NCBI RefSeq assembly: GCF_042477335.2
Contig: NC_091247.1
Coordinates: 13,121,001 to 13,185,000, forward strand
Source of the DNA: Ovis canadensis
Lineage: Eukaryota; Chordata; Mammalia; Artiodactyla; Bovidae
Reading direction: 5' to 3'
DNA length: 64,000 nt
The notes beneath the pieces are model-generated. The model worked only from the letters and a program-made list of their open reading frames with translations. It did no database searches and had not been told where the DNA came from. The translations under genes and the position numbers were made by a program. Shown in pieces: positions 32,930 to 45,311 of this stretch (positions within the stretch are counted from its first letter, which is position 1; each line of letters opens with the position of its first letter).

Positions 32930-35900
32930 TCAAGATTGGAAAGAAGAGAGAAAAACTTTATTTCCAAGTGATTTTATATATGTAAGGTTTCTAAAGAATC
33001 CCAAAACAAACTATGAGAACTAATAATAAGTTCAAAAGATTGCAAAGTACAATATACAAAAATCAATGGTATTTCTACACATTAGCAAGGAACAATGAAA
33101 CTAACAAAACAATTCTACTTACAATAGTACCAAAAGAATAACATGCTTATGAATAAATTTATCCAAAAAAAAATCAGTGCAAAGTTCATTCTCTGAAAAC
33201 AGCATAGTATGGTAGAAATAAATTAAAGGTATAAATATACCTATGTTCATAGCTTAAGAAACATAATATTGTTAAGGTAGCAAGACTCCTCAAACTGATC
33301 TATGTATTCAATATAATTTCTGCCAAAATCTCAGCTGGCTTTTTTGCAGAAAATGACAAGCTGATCTTAATCTACATATGCAAATTTAAGGAATCCAAAC
33401 TAACAAAAAATATCTTGAAAGAGTAGAACAGTGCCAGGATTCATATGTTCTGATTTCCGATTTTGAAACTATATAAAACTGTGGTAATCAAGATAGTATG
33501 ATGAAGGCATAAGGATAGATGTGTAGATCATTGGAACTGAGCTTAGAACCCAGAAGTAATCCCTTATATTTATATACATTTGAATTTTGATAAGGTGTCA
33601 AGACAGTTCAGTGTGGGAAAGAAGCGTCTTCTTAACAAATGGTGCTAGGAAAACTGAACATATGCAAAAGAATAAATTTGAGCTCCTTTTCCCCTATATA
33701 CACAAAGTTAACTCAAAATGGACTATATTCCTAAAAGTAAGAGCTAAACTATAAAACTATTACAAGAAACATAGGACTAAACTTCAAGACCTTGAGTTTG
33801 ACAAAACCTTTTTAGGCCTGACACAAGTACCATAAGAAAGAAAAATTAAATTTCATGAAAATTAAAGCCTTCAAGCTTAAAGTAATATTATCAAGAAAAT
33901 GAAAAGTCAGCTCACTTTTCATGGGAGTGAGAAATGGGAAAATATTTGCAAATTACATATCTGATAAAGGACTTGCTTCTAAAGTATATATGCATAATTT
34001 TTACAACTTGTTAGAAAAAATCCAGTTTAAAAGTGGACAAAGGATCTGAATAGACATTCCTCTGAAGAAGATATAAAGAAGGCCAATAAACACATGAAAA
34101 AATGCTCAGCATCTTTAGAAAACTAAAAATCAAAACTACAATGAGATACCACTTCAATCTCACTAGGATAATGCAAACCAAAAAGGAAAACAATTTCAAG
34201 TCCTGGTGAGGATATGGAGAAATTGAAACCTTCTCATATTCCTGGTGGGAATGTAAAATGGTGTGGCTACTTTGGGAAACAGTCTGGTAGTTACTCAAAT
34301 GTTAAATATAGACTCTCCATACGATCCTTCAAAATCCAATCTTAGGTATATATTCAATAGAAATGAACACAGGCCCACAAAAATTTCTACACAAATGTTC
34401 TGAGCAGCGTTATTCAGAATAGCTAAAAAAACTGTAAAGGAATTCCATGTCTAGCAACTGAAGATTGCATAAATAAAACATGGTTTGTCCATAAAATGAA
34501 ATATTATTTCTCAATGAGAAAGAATGTAATACTGTTTGTATGCTACAGTTTTCTCACTTTAAAGATGACAGTTCTCCCCAGGTTGTTTCATATGTTCAAT
34601 GACCTCCCAAATAAAATAACAATAATTGGGTTTTGGTTTTTGTCAAACAGAATCTAAAATTTAAATGAAAGGAAAAAATAGTCAAGACAACATATTCAGT
34701 CATTTGACTTATAATAAAAATGATATAATGATTTTGTAGTTTTAGTGGAGAAAGGATGTAATTTTCAGTAAATTCTTGTGTATCTATTGTATACTCATAT
34801 AGAAAAAAATTAATCTGAATCCATATCCAAAACATACATAAGAAGTGATTGGGTCGTTTATTTTTCTGGAGTTGAGCTGCAGAAGTTGCTTGTATATTTT
34901 TGAGATTAGTTGTTTGTCAGTTGCTTCATTTGCTATTATTTTCTCCCATTCAGATGGCTGTCTTTTCACCTTGCTTATATTTTCCTTTGTTGTGCAGAAG
35001 CTTTTAATTTTAATTAGATCCCATTTGTTTATTTTTGCTTTTATTTCCAGCATTCTGGGAGGTGGATCATAGAGGATCCTGCTGTGATTTATGTCAGAGA
35101 GTGTTTTGCCTATGTTCTCCTCTAGGAGTTTTACAGTTTCTGATCTTACATTTAGATCTTTAATCCATTTTGAGTTTATTTTTGTGTGCGGTGTTAGAAA
35201 GTGATCTAGTTTCATTCTTTTACAAGTGGTTGACCAGTTTTCCCAGCACCACTTGTTAAAGAGATTGTCTTTACTCCATTGTATATTCTTGCCTCCTTTG
35301 TCAAAGATAAGGTGTCCATATGTGTGTGGATTTATCTCTGGGCTTTCTATTTTGTTCCATTGATCTATATGTCTGTCTTTGTGCCAGTACCATACTGTCT
35401 TGATGACTGTGGCTTTGTAGTAGAGCCTGAAGTCAGGCAAGTTGATTCCTCCAGTTCCATTCTTCTTTCTCAAGATTGCTTTGGCTATTCGAGGTTTTTT
35501 GTATTTCCATACAAAGCTTGAAATTATTTGTTCTAGTTCTGTGAAAAATGTGGCTGGTAGCTTGATAGGGATTGCATTGAATTTGTAAATTGCTTTGGGT
35601 AGTATACTCATTTTCACTATATTGATTCTTCCAATCCATGAACATGGTATATTTCTCCATCTATTAGTGTCCTCTTTGATTTCTTTCATCAGTGTTTTAT
35701 AGTTTTCTAAAGAACTAAATAGACATTTCTCCAAAGAAGACATACGGATGGCTAACAAACACATGAAAAGATGCTCAACATCACTCATTATTAGAGAAAT
35801 GCAAATCAAAACCACAATGAGGTACCACTTCACACCAGTCAGAATGGCTGCGATCCAAAAATCTGCAAGCAATAAATGCTGGAGAGGGTGTGGAGAAAAG

Positions 35901-37520
35901 GGAACCCTCCTACACTGTTGGTGGGAATGCAAACTAGTACAGCCACTATGGAGAACAGTGTGGAGATTCCTTAAAAAATTGCAAATAGAACTACCTTATG
36001 ACCCAGCAATCCCACTTCTGGGCATACACACCGAGGAAACCAGAATTGAAAGAGACACATGTACCCCAATGTTCATCGCAGCACTGTTTATAATAGCCAG
36101 GACATGGAAACAACCTAGATGTCCATCAGCAGATGAATGGATAAGAAAGCTGTGGTACATATACACAATGGAGTATTACTCAGCGGTTAAAAAGAATTCA
36201 TTTGAATCAGTTCTGATGAGATGGATGAAACTGGAGCCGATTATACAGAGTGAAGTAAGCCAGAAAGAAAAACACCAATACAATATACTAACACATATAT
36301 ATGGAATTTAGGAAGATGGCAATGACGACCCTGTATGCAAGACAGGGAAAGAGACACAGATGTGTATAACGGACTTTTGGACTCAGAGGGAGAGGGAGAG
36401 GGTGGGATGATTTGGGAGAATGACATTCTAACATGTATACTATCATGTGAATTGAATCGCCAGTCTATGTCTGACGCAGGATGCAGCATGCTTGGGGCTG
36501 GTGCATGGGGATGACCCAGAAAGATGTTATGGGGAGGGAGGTGGGAGGGGGGTTCATGTTTGGGAATGCATGTAAGAATTAAAGATTTTAAAATTTAAAA
36601 AATAAAAAACTAAAAATAAAAAACAAAAAAAAGAAGTGAACCCAGATGGATTTTAAATACAAATATCAAAGCATATTAAAGATAAAACAAGAAATTTAAA
36701 AGGAAAAATCTTAGAGTAATATCTTTATGAATTTTGGATAGACAAGGATTTCTTCAACAGAACACAAACAAAATTAACCAGGCTGGAAAAATATCTATTA
36801 CATTAAGATTAGAACTTCTGTTTGACCAAAGAATCATTTATACAGTGCACAAGCAAGCAACATAATGAAAGAAAAAAACTCTCTCTCTCTATATATAAAT
36901 AAATAGATATATATCAAAAAAAGGAGTCATAACTAGCATATTTAAAGAATTCCTGGGAAGTAATTTATAAAAGCAGACTACCCAATAAAACAGCAGCAAA
37001 GAACTGGGAAGAGGTCCTTTGTAAGAGAAGATACCCAAGTGATTAACAGGCAGAGGCAAAGGGGACAAACTTTAGGAGTATCAGACAAATGTAAATTAAA
37101 ATCATAACACAGTTCTGCAAACCCATAAAAATGTGTGCAGTGGAAAAGACAGACAGTATAAATGTGGTGAGGAAGTGGACCAGTGTTTCACATGTTACAA
37201 GGATGATTGGTACAAACACTTTCATTTTCTGATGCAAACTATTAAGGCTGAAAATATGCATTCATTGTGAACCCCAAACTCCATTCTTAGGTATATATAC
37301 AAGTCCCAACTGGAAACAATCCAAATATCAATGAAAACTAGAATGGATGAATACATGAAGGCATAAAGACACGTTTGAAATATAAAGTCTTGAGACTGAA
37401 TTAGCCATAGTGATACTGAAGCAAAAAAGTGGACCACAAAAGAGTATTTATTGTATACTTTATATAAGGACAAAAACATCCAAGCTCATAAACAGCGTTA
37501 GAGATCAAAATAATGGCAAT
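32930..37520 (+). repeat. Ancient L1 LINE, sense, split by a younger L1-BT
   Basis: Degraded L1 ORF2 and 3' sequence on the plus strand at about 32930-34840, resuming at about 36640-37520. Landmarks include 'agaacagtgccaggattcatatg' (33426), 'gcctgacacaagtaccataag' region and 'aatgagataccacttcaatctca' (34139). Some internal rearrangement around 34540-34840. The interrupting element is 34849-36630. Confidence 0.7.
34849..36630 (+). repeat. L1-BT insertion with 5' inversion (twin priming)
   Basis: Right part about 35709-36630 is sense ORF2 C-terminus ([57 protein letters not shown]) plus 3' UTR and A-rich tail. Left part about 34849-35708 is the preceding ORF2 segment in inverted orientation (reading minus: [20 protein letters not shown], then [20 protein letters not shown]-like). 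Compared with the copy at 60.6-64 kb, only about 15 bases are missing at the inversion point. Flanked by AAGAAGTGA at 34840-34848 and 36631-36639. A minus-strand open frame crosses the inversion junction and is an artefact of it. Confidence 0.88.
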
Positions 37521-37639
37521 AAAATAATCTGATTAAACACATGGTTTTTTAAAGTCATACATGTCTGAGACATGTAAGTAAGGGCGGTTACTTGATTTCT
37601 CTGGACCTCTGCATGTGTGTGTGATAATTTGCTTCAGGT
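37521..37639. other. Short unclassified stretch
   Basis: Nothing recognised. Confidence 0.25.
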
Positions 37640-37835
37640 GTGTCTGACTCTTTGCAACCTTATGGACTGTAGCCTGCCAGTCAGCTCTGTCCATGGGATT
37701 CTCCAGGCAAGAATAGTAGAGTGGGTTGCCATGCTCTCCTCAAGGGGATCATCCACACCCAGTGACACAATCTTTGTCTTGTATGTCTCCTGCATTGGCA
37801 GGCGTGTTCTTTACCACTAGTGCCACCTGGAGAGC
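37640..37835 (-). repeat. Bov-tA SINE, antisense
   Basis: BovA tail at left ('tgtgtctgactctttgcaacc') and reversed tRNA-like head at right ('tgttctttaccactagtgccacctgg'). Fairly diverged. Confidence 0.8.
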
Positions 37836-38370
37836 CTGGACTTTTCTTTGCTTCTCTGTAAATTTGGAAAATGTTAGCATCCTTAAAGAGGATGGTGCTG
37901 AGGATTATATAAATTGCACATTAAAACTGTATATTAATTAATACCAGCTGTAATTGATGATTCCATAGATAAACTAGTTTGGTAACTTCTTCTGAGTTCC
38001 TCACACATGAACTGATGAAATTTTGTGGTATTAAGAAAATTCATATGATTATGTGTTGATATCAGTACAAGACAGAGAAGATTACTGAAGAAAAATATGG
38101 AGGCAAGAAAACTAAAATCTCAGGGAAGTGGATTCAAAGTCTCACAGTTTGCAGTGACCATCATAGGAGGGGTTGGAATTTCAGTGCAGAAACATTAATA
38201 CATAGAATTCAGAGAGCAGATAGGGAAAAAAATCAGGTGAAGAAAAAGATGAGAGAAAATATAAAATGAGACTGAGAAAAATGGTGTCAGTGATAAGATT
38301 TGTCCAAGTTACAACTTCTAAAGGAAACATATTTTACAGCCTCATGAGTGCCCATGACATAGGGAAGGAA
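37836..38370. other. Unclassified intergenic sequence
   Basis: No gene or repeat family recognised; it is the 3' flank of the OR1J-like pseudogene. Confidence 0.3.
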
Positions 38371-39292
38371 TTAATGATAGCCAGGGGTGTCCATGGTCCT
38401 GAAAAATTTCTGAAGAGCATGTTTCATATCCTTATTCCTCAGGCTGTAGATGAAGGGGTTCAGCATGGGGGTGAAGCAACTATGTCCTTGACTTTGGAGT
38501 TGCCTGATGAGGGGAAATAGTATACACCTGCAATTGTGCCATAATATAAAAACACTACGAAGAGGTGAGAACCACAGGTAGACAAGGCTTTGAAGATTCT
38601 TGTGAGGGAGGGGACCTTCAGGATGATGGCTGCCATGCAGATATAGGAGCCCAAGATACCACCCAAAGGTAAGGTGAAGATCAGTCCTCCTTCAGTGAGG
38701 ATGAGCAGCTCATTGAGGGAGGTGTTGGAGCAGGAGGACTTGAGCACAACAGCGAGATCACAGAAGAAGTGAGGGGTGACAGTCCCTGCACAGAAAGCCA
38801 ACTGGTCCACAAGGAGGGTGTGCAACAGAGGTTGGGCACAAGCGGCGAGCCAGCACCCAGCCACTAGGATGACACAAAGCCCATCCCTCATGATGGCAGT
38901 GTAGTGGAGAGGGTGACACACAGCCACGTACCTGTCATAGGCCATCACGGCAGGAAGAAAGCTGTCAAGGCAACCGAAGAATATAAAGCAATACACCTGT
39001 GAAACGCACCCTGCATATGTGATAGCTTGGCATCGAGTCTGCATGTTCACGAGCATCTTAGGGAGGGTGACAGATAAGGAGATGTCAGTGAGGCCCAAGT
39101 GGCTGAGGAAGAAGTACATGGGGGTGTGGAGGCGAGGGTCCAGCCTGATGAGCAGGAGGACGAGCAGGTTACCCACACCATGGTCAGGTACACACCCAAG
39201 AACAGGGCGAAGAGCACGCCCTGCTGCTCTGGCCGAATAGGGAGCCCCAGGAGGAGGAACCTGGACATGCTGCTCTGGTTCTCAGGTCTCAT
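38371..39292 (-). pseudogene. Olfactory receptor pseudogene, OR1J-like
   Basis: Host OR gene that has lost its frame. The start ATG at 39290-39292 gives MRPENQSSMSRFLLLGLPIR, close to human OR1J proteins as recalled (ENQSSVSEFLLLGLPIRPEQQ), and is preceded by an acceptor-like TATCCCCAG. A one-base deletion near 39175 shifts frame after VYLTMVW, just before GNLLVLLLIRLD. The body then reads through HTPMYFFLSHLGLTD, MAYDRYVAVCHPLHY, HFFCDLAVVL and KALSTCGSHL. A deletion of about 19 bases near 38472 removes the end of TM6/EC3 into TM7 and shifts frame again before [22 protein letters not shown]. The original stop is TAA at 38371-38373. A residue also seems missing in TM2/EC1 (DISLSVTLPKM). Two frameshifts make a functional receptor unlikely. 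Confidence 0.88.
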
Positions 39293-39972
39293 ACCGTGCT
39301 GGGGATAAAGGGGGTTTAGGAACATCAGGAAGAATGGTAGGGATACATTCTGTACTGCATTTTCTGAGAAAACAATGAATTGATAACTATCTTCCTATTC
39401 ATTTCTAGCCCCTGTGGATGCATGCATCCTTGCTCTATCCCAGTCTGGATCCAGGAAAACATCACACCCAGAAGTAGCCAACAAGACCTCATTGCACAAA
39501 TGCCAGAAGATGTTTGCTGTTTCATTCAACCATTATTTATTGAACATTGAGTCTGAACCCTGCCCTCTACTCAGGATTGAAAATGCAGCAGTGAAGAAGA
39601 AAGGCAAGGTCCCTTTCTTCTGTGAGAATATTTTCTATAAACATGCTGGGATAGTTTATGCCGATGAGATGGAGCCAAACCATAATACTTCACTGTGGCA
39701 GAAATAGTAAATGAGTCTCTATAAACTGATCTCAGGTGTTTCTGGGCTGAGGTGGTGGTGTTGAGCCATGTGAAACACCTCCTGGGACCCTGGTTAGTGC
39801 CATTGACCCATAGCTATAAACTCATTGGTCCTCTAGAAATGGCTTAACACCACTTGATGCCAGGATAGCTCCCCAAACAAAAAAGTCCACAGATTATCTT
39901 TCATAATGATGGTGAACACTTGCGGGATTATTGTGTTACCAGCACTATGCTAAGGGTTTTTCTTACATTATT
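39293..39972. other. Intergenic sequence with an L2-like remnant
   Basis: About 39515-39620 ('ttcattcaaccattatttattgaaca', 'aaaatgcagcagtgaagaag') resembles an L2 3' end. The rest is unclassified. Confidence 0.45.
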
Positions 39973-40178
39973 GGCCTTCCCTGGTGGCTCAGATGGTAAA
40001 GAATCTGCCTGCAATGAGGAGACCAGGGTTTGACCCCTGGGTAGGGAAGATCCTCTGGAGAAGGAAATGGTAACCCACTCCAGTATTCTTGCCTGGAGAA
40101 TTCCATGGACAGAAGAGCCTGGTGTGCTACAGTCCATGGGGTAGCAAAGAGTTGGACACAACTGAGCGACTAACACTT
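39973..40178 (+). repeat. Bov-tA SINE, sense
   Basis: tRNA-like head (CCTTCCCTGGTGGCTCAGAT), middle GGAGAAGGAAATGGTAACCC, and end ACTGAGCGACTAACACTT. Confidence 0.9.
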
Positions 40179-40329
40179 TATATACATTTACTAATTAAAT
40201 CCACATGTCAGCCTTACAACAGAATCTTTATGGTATTAAGAATTAGTGTTCTTTCTGCTTTTAAGCTTTTAGGAAATGACAACATAAATGATATCAATTC
40301 ACAGGCATGTAGCTGATGTAGCCGTCAGA

Positions 40330-40560
40330 GATGGGATGCATATATATTCACGTATATATGGTAATATGTGTGTATATATACATACATAGATGGACTGTAT
40401 AAAAACATATATGGAAACTGGGGCATATACATATGTGTATATATCCCATACAGATATAGATTGAACTATATTCATATACATACATAAACACACATGAACA
40501 TACTGCACATATGTATAGGAATATACAAGTAAGTATATTTGTATATACAAAGTGAATATA
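40330..40560. repeat. Imperfect TA/CATATA-rich low-complexity region
   Basis: Alternating purine-pyrimidine sequence made of varied ATATAC/ATGTGTATAT units, no perfect array. Confidence 0.75.
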
Positions 40561-40584
40561 CTTTCACTTTCACTTTTCACTTTC

Positions 40585-40722
40585 CTGCATTGGAGAAGGA
40601 AATGGCAACCCACTCCAGTGTTCTTGCCTGGAGAATCCCAGGGACGGGGGAGCCTGGTGGGCTGCCGTCTGTGGGGTCACACAGAGTTGGACACGACTGA
40701 AGCGACTTAGCAGCAGCAGCAT
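40585..40722 (+). repeat. BOV-A2 SINE monomer, sense
   Basis: From the CTTTCACTTTC-flanked GGAGAAGGAAATGGCAACCC through GGGACGGGGGAGCCTGGTGG to ACTTAGCAGCAGCAGC. Little diverged, so relatively young. Confidence 0.88.
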
Positions 40723-41390
40723 ACAAATAAGAATATATGAGAATATATATGTATTACACATATAAAATTGCCATTTTCTGTAGGTTAAAAATGGTCAACT
40801 ATTAGTTACTTCATGTAGTTCAGTCTAATGCTATTCGTGTGATCAGATTCCATGCCTTTAATATGGAAGCATCACCATTGTCATTGGCGCCAGATACTCT
40901 GTGTTGTTTGAGGGCTGCAAGGAAACTGAAGCTGCCCTGAATTCTCTTAGTGCTCTGTCTAGATAATTCCTTTCATTCTTGTTTGTATACTTTCCAGATG
41001 CCAAAAGGCTCTCACATACATTAGCTTATGTTTAAGCCATGGATCGTTATTGAGAGTGTGTGAGCTTCCATTTTATAGACATGTAAACTGAAATAAAAGA
41101 ATTAAGTGGCCTTCCAAGGTCTTGCACCCATTTTTGGTGGGGGAGGGGTCCTGCACTCTAACTTCACTCACCAGGGTGCCTTGTGTCTCTGCTGGGACAT
41201 TAAATGAAGCAAAGAGATACAAAACTTTGAGAGACTCAGTCACTGTCAGGTGTCTGAAAATGAGGGTGGTTCCTTTACAAGGAACAGTCACTTGGAGCAT
41301 TGGTTATATCAGTGGATGTTACCCTAGAAGAAGGTCACATAAGGAGATATTTGAGGTCATGGGTGCAAGTCAGGAGCCCTCAAACACACA
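40723..41390. other. Unclassified intergenic sequence
   Basis: No gene or named repeat. An open stretch beginning 41122 continues into CA-rich low complexity and is not a credible gene. Confidence 0.3.
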
Positions 41391-41790
41391 TAGAAATCTC
41401 TCTCTCTCATGCATATACACACACCCTGCTGATCTGAGGATTCCTGTCACCTGTGTCCGAGACTCATGCCAGGGGAAGGATAACCAGTCTGTGGTTCAGT
41501 TCGTAAACACTCATATATGTACAAGTCATAAATATCACACAAAGCAAGACATATACAATGCACAATCATGTGTCCTCCAACAATACACTCACAACACACC
41601 ACTGGCACAGCATGATACACCTGATAAAATACATAAACATACCGCACACCCATGGCTCATCACTATACATACACACCACCAGAACATGCAAGGCCAACTG
41701 CCAATCAAAATCTCACAAGACACACACCAACAACACACACGCACACCAGTCACACACTCACTACAAGCAGCACACACACACCTTAACTGA
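41391..41790. repeat. CA/ACAC-rich imperfect microsatellite region
   Basis: Long irregular stretch dominated by CACA, ACACAC and CATACA units on the plus strand, densest at about 41500-41780. Confidence 0.8.
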
Positions 41791-42260
41791 GGTTTGCTTG
41801 TGCCCCAAATCCTTGCAAGGTGAAGGCAGTTAGCATGGGTAGGCTAAGCCTATTCACCACCACCACCAACCTGTGCCCATGGTGACGCACGCACAGACAG
41901 AAGCAAACAACACACATTCCGGCTCTCACGCACGAGTGTGTCACCCACAAACACAGGTTGGACACACTCTAAGCTCTGGCTGCCAAGTGGAAGTTGAGTC
42001 CTGTCTGACCTTGCTTCCTTGGTGAGGTCGGGCATCTGCTGCAGCAGCCCCGATGCTGAGCGCTCACCCTGAGCTGTAATGCCTGCCTGGGGGGGACATG
42101 CCCCATCATGACAGCAGGAGGCAGATATTTAAGATCATGGGCACGGCTCAGGAGCTGCTAATTGCATGTTAAGAGGCTGATAACTAGATCTCTGTGTGCT
42201 AAAGCAGGCCTGGACTGGGTCTAACTCAGGAAGAGAATCAAGCTCGGAGTCAGGTACAGA
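41791..42260. other. Unclassified, moderately GC-rich sequence
   Basis: No gene recognised. Lies between two CA-rich regions. Confidence 0.3.
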
Positions 42261-42440
42261 GGACACACACACACATGACGATCAAACAACATGTACACAA
42301 TCATACACAGCCCCCACACACAAACTACCAAGCAACAAATACACAAGCATACACGATACACACACGGCTATCAGACAGCTCGTACACAAGCATACACACA
42401 CACACTCATGAACACAGACATACTCACACTCAAACCCAAA
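42261..42440. repeat. Second CA-rich imperfect microsatellite
   Basis: ACACAC-dominated, with interruptions, of the same character as 41391-41790. Confidence 0.8.
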
Positions 42441-42744
42441 CAGATCCTTCAGCAAGTGTGGATTTCCAAGTCCTTCCGACCTGTGTTTGTCATGAGTTCA
42501 GACACCTCTTTCAGACTGTTGCTTAAATCCTCAGCTTTCTTCATAGTACAGGAGGAGCTCCTGTGGATTAATCAGCCAATTTCTTACTACCGTTTTGGGA
42601 GTAGCATGTCCAGGAGCCAGAGGGGACTGGAGGAGTCACAGGGGAGAGTGTCTCTAATGCCAGGGCTGACTTGGATTCCTTCCCTCTCGGGCATGGTTCC
42701 AAGTTCAAACTTACCTTGGGCAGAGTTCCAGCTGGGACTCAGAA

Positions 42745-43000
42745 TTTTTTAATTTAATTTTTAAATGATTTCAGACTTAGAAAAATGTTGTAAAGATGAT
42801 AAAAATGAATTCCTGTATGCCCTTTACCCACATTCCAGAAAGGCTAACATTTTACCATGTTTTGCTTTATTATTAATATGTGTGTGTGTATCAAATATTC
42901 ACACTGTTAATCTTTGATAGGTATAACAGCACATATATCAGAAGGCATATGATTTCATTCATATGTCAGAAACATCTGAATAACTCAAGACAGGAAGATA
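42745..43000 (-). repeat. Ancient L1-type 3' UTR remnant, antisense
   Basis: 'ttttaaatgatttcagacttagaaaaatgttg' and 'ctgtatgccctttacccacattcc' are typical of old mammalian L1 3' UTRs. 42441-42744 before it is unclassified. A short TG run lies at 42879-42889. Confidence 0.6.
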
Positions 43001-43744
43001 ATTTAAGAGAAAGTTTATTACTCACACTAAAGGATTCCTGGGGAGAGCTGGGTGTGAGCAAGCAGGTTGGCTTTGACAAAGTAGAGAGAGGGTTTGAGAA
43101 CTCTCAGTGGTTAAGGCGTGGGACTGGGGAAAATGTTCTGCTGGAGGGACAGATCATGTGCTGTGCTCTCTGATTAACTCTGTATTGAGTATTCACATAC
43201 TACAACATGTATCCTTCAGGGGACAAATGCCCGCTTGGCTGACGGCAGATAATCTAAGGGACTGTCAGCAACCATAATTGCCAGGGAGCACTGCCTTTCA
43301 GTCAGGGCTTCAAGGGTGGTGGCAGGCAAACAGTATATTCAAATATTATTTTGGCTATTTCTTGGTTGGTGTTGATTATTTTATTTTGTCGTACAATGTT
43401 GCGGCTTCCAGAGCAACACTGGTGACCCCCATGTGGTCAGCAAAATAAAGCAATTGGCAAGAATATAACATGCTTGCTGGTGAGAAGGTGGTTGGTGAGC
43501 TTTATTTATGGGCAGGAACCCAAAATGCAGATAGTGCAAGTTAGATTATGAGGAGAAGCCTGAGTAAGAGGCCTAAATCAGATGAATAGGGGACAATAGG
43601 CACCAGGCGGGAAGATCCAGGGCTTGGGATGTGCACATATATGAACTGGATGAGGGGGTGTCTCTTTCAAAGAGAGTTAGAAGTACCACCTTTTGTACAG
43701 TCTCTGACATGTCTGTCTTCTCTCCCTTCAGCAAGAGTGGTGGC
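43001..43744. other. Unclassified sequence upstream of the OR1N-like pseudogene
   Basis: No gene. A splice-acceptor-like 'cttctctcccttcag' ends at 43731, fourteen bases before the pseudogene ATG. Confidence 0.4.
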
Positions 43745-44685
43745 ATGGACCAGAACAACCAGTCCAGTGCCACTGAATTCCTCCTCTTGGGTCTTTCTGA
43801 GAGGCCAGAGCAGCAGCCTCTCCCATTTGGCATCTTCCTGGCCATGTACCTGGTCACCATGCTGGGAAATCTGCTCATCATCCTGGGCATTGGCTCTGAC
43901 CCCCACCTCCACACCCCCATGTACTTCTTGGCCAACCTCTCTTTGGCTGATGCCAGCTTTGCTTCCACCATGGTTCCCAACATGCTGGTGAACATTCAGA
44001 CTCACAGTCAGACCATATCCTATAGGGGGTGATTGGCCCAGATGCCCTTGTTCATGACATTCGGGGCACTGGATGACTTCCTCTTGGGGGTGATATAACC
44101 ACTATGTGGCTATCTGCCAGCCCCTTCACTACTCCACACTCGTGAGTCCTCTTGTGTGCGTGCTCCTTTTGGCATCATGCTGGGTTCTCATCAAGCTGGC
44201 TGCCCCTCTTACACACCCTGCTCATGGCCAGCCTTTCTTTCTGTGCAGACAACACTATCCATCACTTCTTCTGTGATGTGGTCCCTCTGCTGCAACTCTC
44301 CTGCTCAGATACTAGCATCAACCAGGTAGCCCTGTTCGCTGTGGGCTCCATGATACTGACTGGTCCTCTCTCCCTGATCATCCTGTCACACACACGGATC
44401 ATCTCCAGCATCCTCAGGGTCCCATCTGCCTCTGGCCGGCAAAAAGCCTTCTCCACCTGTGGGTCCCACCTCACGGTGGTCTTCTTGTTCTATGGCATGG
44501 CTATCAGGGTCTACCTGTGTCCTCCTTCATCAAATTCTGGGGGTGAGTACAGGCTTGTGGCTGTGTTTTACACTGTAGTGACACCGATGTTGAACCCCTT
44601 CATTTATAGCCTCAGGAACAAGGAAATGAAGGTGGCATTGAGCAGGCTTTTGGGAATTCACACACTGTCTTCTCAGGGACTTTAA
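43745..44685 (+). pseudogene. Olfactory receptor pseudogene, OR1N-like
   Basis: Host OR remnant with the original ATG at 43745 ([20 protein letters not shown]) and stop at 44683-44685. The TM1-TM2 region is close to OR1N-type receptors ([33 protein letters not shown] with one codon missing). Disruptions: a nonsense TGA at 44030-44032 where the conserved TM3 Cys should be; about five bases lost at about 44095, destroying MAYDRY and shifting frame; and a compensating one-base change near 44200, after which the frame is clean through [42 protein letters not shown] and [17 protein letters not shown]. It is non-functional as a receptor. The plus orientation and position relative to the neighbouring receptors fit the OR1N1 slot of the human cluster, but this is inference. 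Confidence 0.9.
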
Positions 44686-45311
44686 TCCTAAATCCATATT
44701 TGGCAGTTTCACTCTGTAGAACCCATGTGTTTATAAAGGAATACCATCCTCTACCGTATTGACTTATGTTTGAGAAATGTGATCTCAAAATCATTCACTT
44801 AAGCCCCCAGATCCTACAATGTGAATCATCTGTGTATTTCATTAATGAAATACAGTACTTGTATTTCATTAACGTCAAGTACTGTCTTATAAACATTGGG
44901 CTCAGAGAGAAATTTTAACAGACTTTGTTCGGTTCTTCTCTGTCTACTACCTTGGGTTCATACTGTAGTGATCTATGGTGATGGATTCCCTCCTGGAACA
45001 GGTCCTCGTCTACTTTCTTTTAGGGAGTTCTGGGAAAGGTCGAGGTTCTTCCTGAGTCTTTTGGGCCGTAATTGTTGTCAACTTGAACTAAATGACAAGT
45101 CAAAGAGACAATTGGGGTGGCAAATATTGCTCCACGAGTCTAGTCTTTCCCATCAGAACCCTGGATTCAGGACAGGAGTGGGTGTGATTTTCCAGAACAT
45201 GCTGTGCTTTGGCTGGTTTCTTTAAATACCTATGTGGAGCCATTTGGCTTTCATATAATGCCTTTAGTGGCTAGCTGTTCATGCTAACAATTTCTTGTCT
45301 TTCATTAGTAT
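44686..45311. other. Unclassified intergenic sequence
   Basis: No named feature, apart from a small local repeat of GTATTTCATTAATGAAAT-like sequence at about 44832-44875 with partial inverted symmetry. Confidence 0.3.

Noticed and set aside
34784-35932. 382-codon minus-strand open frame that looks like a novel gene
   Set aside because: It crosses the inversion point of a 5'-inverted L1-BT: the first part is antisense to the ORF2 tail and the rest is sense ORF2.
41122-41790. 222-codon plus-strand open frame
   Set aside because: Its second half is translated CA repeat (His/Thr-rich), with no domain and no codon bias typical of a gene.
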